Of a stretch of DNA of 64,000 bases, positions 58,146-64,000 are shown piece after piece. Both the position numbers and the translations under genes were made by a program. The notes beneath the pieces were generated by a model that was not told the origin of the DNA, did not search any database, and was given only the letters and a program-made list of their open reading frames with translations. The stretch's first letter is position 1. Every line of letters begins with the position of its first letter. Origin of the DNA: Azohydromonas aeria (GTDB taxonomy: Bacteria; Pseudomonadota; Gammaproteobacteria; Burkholderiales; Burkholderiaceae_C); assembly GCF_009760915.1 (NCBI RefSeq), contig NZ_VIDQ01000004.1:1-64000 (forward strand). The letters are read 5' to 3'.

Positions 58146-58352
58146 TCAGCCCTGGCGGGCGTCGGTGGCGGAGAGGCGTTCGATGAGCACGTCGATGCGC
58201 GAGCGCGCGGCGTTCAGGCGCGAGCGCAGCTGGTCGCGTTCGGCGCCGAGCTCGGCGTGCTGGCGCTGCAGCTCGGCATGGGCCTGCTGCAGCTGCTCGT
58301 GGCGTTGCGCCAGCAGCTCGATGCGCTGCGCGAGTTCTTCCAGGGTGGGCAT
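58146..58352 (-). CDS. Small ZapB-like coiled-coil protein (TIGR02449 type)
   Basis: This 68-residue, almost wholly coiled-coil protein has heptad-like Leu spacing and ends RLNAARSRIDVLIERLSATD, the conserved part of the TIGR02449 family found upstream of zapA. Its exact function is not shown. Context suggests a Z-ring-associated role like ZapB. The short length and the operon position before zapA are both typical. Confidence 0.85.
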   Translation of the reverse strand: MPTLEELAQRIELLAQRHEQLQQAHAELQRQHAELGAERDQLRSRLNAARSRIDVLIERLSATDARQG

Positions 58353-58398
58353 GGTCAGGCGGACACGGGGGAGGGCCGGGATTGTAGGTCCCCGCGCC

Positions 58399-59034
58399 TT
58401 ACGTCCGGCTGCCGAGGAACCAGTCGCAGCAGTCGGTCACGGCGCAGCGCTCGCACAGCGGGCGCCGCGCCTGGCACACGTAGCGCCCGTGCAGGATGAG
58501 CCAGTGGTGCGCATCGACGCGGTAGGCGTCGGGCACGCGCCGCAGCAGCCCTTGCTCGACTTCCAGGGGCGTCCTGCCCGGCGCCAGCCCGGTGCGGTTG
58601 CCGACGCGGAAGATGTGCGTGTCCACCGCCATGGTGGGCTCGCCGAAGGCGACGTTGAGCACCACGTTGGCCGTCTTGCGGCCCACGCCGGGCAGTGCCT
58701 CCAGCGCCTCGCGGCTGCGCGGCACCTGGCCGCCATGCTGCTCGACCAGGATGCGGCTGGTGTTCCAGAGGTTCCTGGCCTTGGTCGGGTAGAGGCCCAC
58801 GCTGCGGATGTAGCCGGCAATGCCGTCGATGCCCAGCGCCATCATCTTGCGCGGCGTGTTGGCCACCGGGAACAGCCGCCGCGTGGCCTTGTTCACGCCG
58901 GCGTCGGTGGACTGCGCCGACAGCAGCACCGCCGCCAGCAGCTCGAACACGTTGGTGAACTCGAGCTCCGTGGTGGGCGTCGGATTGGCCGCGCTCAGCG
59001 TGGCGAAGAAGCGCTCGACGGCAGCGTCGTCCAT
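58399..59034 (-). CDS. nth: Endonuclease III
   Basis: Nth is a DNA glycosylase/AP lyase for oxidised pyrimidines. The 211-residue protein has a helix-hairpin-helix with the catalytic Lys in LEALPGVGRKTANVVLNVAF near residue 115. The catalytic Asp is in VDTHIFRV near residue 138. The C-terminal 4Fe-4S loop is C-x6-C-x2-C-x5-C, starting at residue about 188 (CQARRPLCERCAVTDCC). All catalytic and cluster residues are present. It follows the RsxB-like gene, as nth follows the rsx operon in E. coli. Confidence 0.96.
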   Translation of the reverse strand: MDDAAVERFFATLSAANPTPTTELEFTNVFELLAAVLLSAQSTDAGVNKATRRLFPVANTPRKMMALGIDGIAGYIRSVGLYPTKARNLWNTSRILVEQHGGQVPRSREALEALPGVGRKTANVVLNVAFGEPTMAVDTHIFRVGNRTGLAPGRTPLEVEQGLLRRVPDAYRVDAHHWLILHGRYVCQARRPLCERCAVTDCCDWFLGSRT

Positions 59035-59065
59035 GGCGGCGGAATGCAGGGACTCAAGTCAAACG

Positions 59066-59773
59066 TCAAACGCGCGAGCCGCGCTGGGCCCGCGCGCGGG
59101 CCAGCGCGGCCTCGATCACGGCGCGCTTCCTGTCGAGCGTCTGCGGGTCCTGGTGCCGGCTGTGCGCGGGCAGGTCCGCAAGCTTCATCTCGGCCTTGGC
59201 GATGAGGCGCTCGCGCGTGTCGGCTTCGGATTGCGCCAGGCGCGCGCGGTGCGCGGCGTAGCGCCGGCGGGCGTGCTCGGCCTGCGCCGGGCTCCAGGCG
59301 TCCCAGCCGGTGGCGGCCGTGACGGGCTCCATGACGATGCAGTCCACCGGGCAGGCCGGCAGGCACAGCTCGCAGCCGGTGCACTCGCTCTCGATGACGG
59401 TGTGCATGCGCTTGGTGGCGCCGGCGATGCAGTCCACCGGGCAGGCTTTCAGGCACAGGGTGCAGCCGATGCACCAGTCCTCGTCGATGAAGGCCACCGC
59501 GCGCGGCCCTTCGGCGCCGCAGGCGGCGTCGAGCGGCCGCGGCGCCTGGCCGGTGAGCGCGGCGAGCCGGCGCACCCCTTCGGCGCCGCCGGGCGGGCAG
59601 CGGTCGATGGCGGCCGCGCCATCGGCCACGGCCTGCGCGTAGCCGCTGCAGTCCGGGTAGCCGCAGCGCGTGCACTGGGTCTGCGGCAGCGCGGCGTCGA
59701 TGGCCGCGGCCAGGCCGTGCAGCGGGGCCCGGGCGGCCGGAGCCGGGGCGGTGCCGATGTCAGTGTCGGTCAA
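59066..59773 (-). CDS. rsxB: Soluble RsxB/RnfB-like ferredoxin
   Basis: This 235-residue protein has the RnfB Fe-S motif ([18 protein letters not shown], about 32-49, with CPPGG). Two ferredoxin-type 4Fe-4S motifs follow, [15 protein letters not shown] (about 100) and [15 protein letters not shown] (about 130). A basic helical tail completes it. The N-terminal membrane helix of true RnfB is missing, and no other rsx genes are present, so it is probably a soluble electron carrier. The start is most likely TTG 59773, 7 bp after the phaZ stop; there is no ATG in the right place. It is co-directional with nth. Confidence 0.85.
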   Translation of the reverse strand: MTDTDIGTAPAPAARAPLHGLAAAIDAALPQTQCTRCGYPDCSGYAQAVADGAAAIDRCPPGGAEGVRRLAALTGQAPRPLDAACGAEGPRAVAFIDEDWCIGCTLCLKACPVDCIAGATKRMHTVIESECTGCELCLPACPVDCIVMEPVTAATGWDAWSPAQAEHARRRYAAHRARLAQSEADTRERLIAKAEMKLADLPAHSRHQDPQTLDRKRAVIEAALARARAQRGSRV

Positions 59774-59780
59774 GGCTTGG

Positions 59781-61133
59781 TCAGGCGCCGGCTTTCGTGG
59801 CGGAACGCTTGGCGCGGGCGGGCGCGGCCAGCGGCTCGGCCGGCGCGTCTTCCAGGGCGGCGGGTGCTGCCGTGGTGGCCTGGGCCGGCGCCTCGGTGTC
59901 GAAGCGGGCGATGAAGTCGCGCACCTGCGGGTACACCTTCTCGCGCCAGCGCCGGCCGGAGAAGATGCCGTAGTGGCCGGCGCCTTCGACGTCGTAGTGG
60001 AACTGGCGCTCCTTGGGGATGCCCGAGCACAGGTCGTGCGCGGCGCGGGTCTGGCCGGCGCCGGAGATGTCGTCGAGCTCGCCCTCGACCGTGAGCAGCG
60101 CGCTGGTGGTGATGTCCTGCGGACGCACCAGCTCGCCATTGACCATCCAGGTGCCGTTGACCAGGGCGAAGTCCTGGAACACGGTCTTGATCGTCTCCAG
60201 GTAGTAGTCGGCGGGCATGTCCAGCACCGCGTTGTACTCGTCGTAGAACTTGCGGTGCGCCTCGGCGCTGTCCTCGTCGCCGCGGATCAGGTCGAGGAAG
60301 TAGTCGTAATGCGAGCTCAGGTGGCGGTCCGGGTTCATGGCCACGAAGCCCGTGTGCTGCAGGAAGCCCGGGTACACGCGCCGGCCGGCACCGGGGTAGT
60401 TCGGCGGCACGCGGTAGATCACGTTGTTCTCGAACCACTCGTGGCGCTTGTTCATGGCCAGGTTGTTCACCGCCGTGGGCGAGCGGCGCGCGTCGATGGG
60501 GCCGCCCATCATGGTCATGGTGCGCGGCGTGAACTCGCCGCGGCTGGCCAGCAGCGACACGGCGGCGAGCACCGGCACGGTGGGTTGGCACACCGAGATC
60601 ACGTGCACCTGCGGGCCGATGTGGCGGATGAACTCCTGCACGTACTCGACGTAGTCGTCGAGGTGGAAGGCGCCGGCCTCGGCGGGCACCATGCGCGCGT
60701 CGGTCCAGTCGGTGATGTAGACCTTGTGGTCGTGCAGCAGCGCGCGCACCGTGTCGCGCAGCAGCGTGGAATGGTGGCCCGACAGCGGCGCCACCACCAG
60801 CACCGTGGGCTGGCCCTTCATGGCCGTGAGCGCGTTCACGTCGTCGCTGAAGCGCTTGAAGCGCAGCAGCCGGCAGAACGGCTTGTGCAGCGCCACGCGC
60901 TCCTGCACCGCGACCTCGACGTCGTTGACGGTGGCCGAGGTGATCTCGAACTGCGGCTTCTCGTAGTCCTTGGCCAGGCGGTGCATCAGGTCCAGCGCCG
61001 CGGAGATGCGCTGCGACAGGATCGAGTGGGCGAACGGCGACAGCGGATGGTCGTACAGCTTGGAGGCCGCGCTGGCGAACTCGGAGAACGGCGCCATCAG
61101 GGCGCGCTGGCTTTCATAGAGCTGGTACAGCAT
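59781..61133 (-). CDS. phaZ: Intracellular polyhydroxybutyrate depolymerase
   Basis: PhaZ mobilises stored polyhydroxybutyrate granules. The 450-residue protein matches the intracellular i-PHB depolymerase family, with a Cys nucleophile in [13 protein letters not shown] near residue 182 (lipase-box-like with Cys for Ser). [14 protein letters not shown] and the C-terminal [15 protein letters not shown] with the His support the family. The start [16 protein letters not shown] is family-typical. An Ala-rich basic tail is extra. The presence of this gene implies that the organism accumulates PHA. It ends 7 bp before the RsxB-like start. Confidence 0.94.
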   Translation of the reverse strand: MLYQLYESQRALMAPFSEFASAASKLYDHPLSPFAHSILSQRISAALDLMHRLAKDYEKPQFEITSATVNDVEVAVQERVALHKPFCRLLRFKRFSDDVNALTAMKGQPTVLVVAPLSGHHSTLLRDTVRALLHDHKVYITDWTDARMVPAEAGAFHLDDYVEYVQEFIRHIGPQVHVISVCQPTVPVLAAVSLLASRGEFTPRTMTMMGGPIDARRSPTAVNNLAMNKRHEWFENNVIYRVPPNYPGAGRRVYPGFLQHTGFVAMNPDRHLSSHYDYFLDLIRGDEDSAEAHRKFYDEYNAVLDMPADYYLETIKTVFQDFALVNGTWMVNGELVRPQDITTSALLTVEGELDDISGAGQTRAAHDLCSGIPKERQFHYDVEGAGHYGIFSGRRWREKVYPQVRDFIARFDTEAPAQATTAAPAALEDAPAEPLAAPARAKRSATKAGA

Positions 61134-61310
61134 CAGGAGGAACCTCGCAGCAGGGTAAGGAGGGCGTCTCGGACGTCGTGAGTGGCGCAGGATGCACGCC
61201 GCGGTTGAGCCGAACCTGACATCGGTTTCGGGTTTTGTGCAGGTGCAGCAATTGTTGTGCGCGACGAACCCGGGAGACTGCCAGGGTCAAACAAGTCACG
61301 GATGCGCAAA

Positions 61311-61328
61311 GGGCCGGAAAGCCGGCCC
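61311..61328 (-). terminator. Possible terminator after the aminotransferase gene
   Basis: A 7-bp GC stem (61311-61317 with 61322-61328) around 4 bases is followed on the minus strand by only TTT. It lies about 90 bp downstream of the aminotransferase stop and 178 bp before the phaZ start. Confidence 0.4.
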
Positions 61329-61417
61329 AGTTGCGATGCAGTTCACGAAATTCAAGCCGTCCCGGGCCGCCGCCTTGCTGCCACGGCGGCCACGGTAGGC
61401 GTCAGCTCAAGGCGCCG

Positions 61418-62617
61418 TCAGGCGGCGACCTGCGCGATGGCTTTCGCCACGGCGTCGATGTTGCGGCTGTTGAGCGCGGCCACGCAGATGCGGCCGGAGT
61501 CCACGCCGTAGACGCCGAACTCGCTGCGCAGGCGCTGCATCTGCTCCTTGCTCAGGCCCGAGTAGCTGAACATGCCCTTCTGGCGCACGATGTACGACAC
61601 GTCGGACTGGACGCCGGCGGCCTGCAGCTTCTCGACCAGGGCCGCGCGCATCTGCTTGATGCGCTGGCGCATGCCGGCGAGCTCCTCTTCCCATTGCGCG
61701 CGCAACGACGGCGTGGTCAGCACCGTGGCCACCACCTGCGCGCCGAACGTGGGCGGGTTGGAGTAGTTGGTGCGGATGACGATCTTGAGCTGCGAGAGCA
61801 CGCGCGCGGCCTCGTCGGCGCTGTCGCACACCACGCTCAGCGCGCCGACGCGCTCGCCGTAGAGCGAGAAGCTCTTGGAGAACGAGGTGGAGACGAAGAA
61901 GTCGATGCCTGCGTCGAGGAACTGCTGGATCACGGCGCCGTCCTCGGCGATGCCCTCGCCGAAGCCCTGGTAGGCCATGTCGAGGAAGGCCACCAGGCCT
62001 GCGTCCTTGACGGCGGCCACGACCTGCGTCCACTGCTCGGGCGTGATGTCGTAGCCGGTGGGGTTGTGGCAGCAGGCGTGCAGCACCACGACCGTGCCCT
62101 TCGCGGCAGCGCGCAGCGCGGCGAGCATGTCGTCGAAGCGCACGCCGCGCTTGTCGGCGTCGTAGTACGGGTAGGTGCCGACCTCGAAGCCGGCGTTGGT
62201 GAACAGGGCGCGGTGGTTCTCCCAGCTCGGGTCGCTGATGAGCACCTGGGCCGATGGGTTCACGCGCTTGAGGAAGTCGGCGCCGATCTTGAGGCCGCCG
62301 GTGCCGCCCAGGGCCTGCACGGTGGCGACGCGGCCGCCCTTGACGGCGTCGCTGTCGGCGCCGAAGACCAGACCCTGCACCGCCTTGTCGTAGGCGGCGA
62401 TGCCGTCGATGGGCAGGTAGCCGCGGGGCTTCTTGGCCGCGAGCAGCTGCTCCTCGGCGGCGGCCACGCACTTGAGAAGCGGCAGCTTGCCCTCATCGTC
62501 GAAGTACACGCCCACGCCCAGGTTGACCTTGGCGGGGTTGGGGTCGGCGGCGAACTGTTCGTTGAGGCCCAGGATCGGGTCGCGCGGGGCCATTTCGACG
62601 GCGGCAAACAGGGACAT
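61418..62617 (-). CDS. Aromatic amino acid aminotransferase (TyrB/AspC type)
   Basis: This 399-residue class I PLP enzyme is of the aspartate/aromatic aminotransferase group. It transfers amino groups between aromatic or dicarboxylic amino acids and 2-oxoglutarate. Marks are [25 protein letters not shown] (about 13-37), [17 protein letters not shown] (near 190), and the PLP Lys in [14 protein letters not shown] (near 247). The C-terminal Arg region is [14 protein letters not shown]. Which substrate dominates cannot be settled from sequence. It is divergent from uvrB with 185 bp between. Confidence 0.93.
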   Translation of the reverse strand: MSLFAAVEMAPRDPILGLNEQFAADPNPAKVNLGVGVYFDDEGKLPLLKCVAAAEEQLLAAKKPRGYLPIDGIAAYDKAVQGLVFGADSDAVKGGRVATVQALGGTGGLKIGADFLKRVNPSAQVLISDPSWENHRALFTNAGFEVGTYPYYDADKRGVRFDDMLAALRAAAKGTVVVLHACCHNPTGYDITPEQWTQVVAAVKDAGLVAFLDMAYQGFGEGIAEDGAVIQQFLDAGIDFFVSTSFSKSFSLYGERVGALSVVCDSADEAARVLSQLKIVIRTNYSNPPTFGAQVVATVLTTPSLRAQWEEELAGMRQRIKQMRAALVEKLQAAGVQSDVSYIVRQKGMFSYSGLSKEQMQRLRSEFGVYGVDSGRICVAALNSRNIDAVAKAIAQVAA

Positions 62618-62802
62618 GGTGCTTCCAGAAGATGGAGAGGAGCGCCGCCGCCGGGGACTTGGGGCGATGCGCTAGGCTGTCGGATTGCCCTGCATGGGCA
62701 GCGCGGGCTGCCGTGGCGCAAGGGCGCGCAATTCTAAGCGCCGCCCAAGCGCCCCGCTTCGGCCGCCCGGCCGTCACCACCATTTTTGTCCAGGATCGTC
62801 CG

Positions 62803-64000
<1,198 letters not shown>

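Noticed and set aside
62618-62802. LexA box upstream of uvrB
   Set aside because: The only CTGT found is followed by CCTG rather than ACAG at the right spacing.

Overview
The window is a gene-dense, high-GC stretch of chromosome that looks like a member of the Burkholderiales, most likely Comamonadaceae. The evidence is a Bug-type solute receptor, a Gram-negative trimeric porin, an intracellular polyhydroxybutyrate depolymerase, the pyrG-kdsA-eno-ftsB order, 6S RNA next to zapA, and short palindromic repeats of the CCGTTCG..CTGAG..TCGAAGG type. This assignment is inference from gene content; there is no rRNA in the window. I see no tRNA, CRISPR array, insertion sequence or prophage. Almost everything is core metabolism and information processing.

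Layout. 1-5803: DNA repair and envelope genes (mutL partial, DedA, a membrane protein of unknown function, amiC, tsaE, queG). 5825-13147: accessory genes (FliB-type lysine methylase, AEC transporter, Bug receptor, xerD, porin, amino-acid ABC permease and receptor). 13237-16903: DUF455 protein, hslO, a NadR-kinase-like ATPase with pnuC, and ftsB. 16986-21220: eno, DUF1330, kdsA, pyrG. 21372-25659: a translationally coupled trio of mutS, the Anbu proteasome homologue and an alpha/beta hydrolase. 25678-32460: suhB, trmJ, cysE, a cNMP-GGDEF protein, mog-darP and pmbA. 32635-37148: a complete five-gene Liv-type ABC operon. 37170-44442: a large CHASE-PAS-GAF-GGDEF-EAL protein, a DUF442 phosphatase, yqeY-rpsU, a HI0933 flavoprotein and ybiB.

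44569-56536 is the most interesting part, a nitrate assimilation island. It holds nitrate reductase, nirD, nirB, a fused PP2C phosphatase-Ser/Thr kinase divergent from nirB, an MFS nitrate transporter, and a regulator that fuses a pseudo-receiver and ANTAR RNA-binding domain to two PilJ/P-box-like sensor segments. The transporter is preceded by a good sigma-54 promoter match and a leader of about 200 nt containing a hairpin with an ANTAR-type hexaloop. This suggests nitrogen control at initiation plus nitrate control at elongation. Two clusters of palindromic repeats sit inside this island, one of them splitting nirB from nirD.

56592-64000: a TauE/SafE permease, 6S RNA, zapA, a ZapB-like coiled coil, nth, a soluble RsxB-like ferredoxin, phaZ, an aromatic aminotransferase, and divergent uvrB running off the end. 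Start codons were moved downstream of the longest open frame wherever family length, signal peptides, ribosome binding sites or gene overlaps indicated it. Residue positions are approximate.
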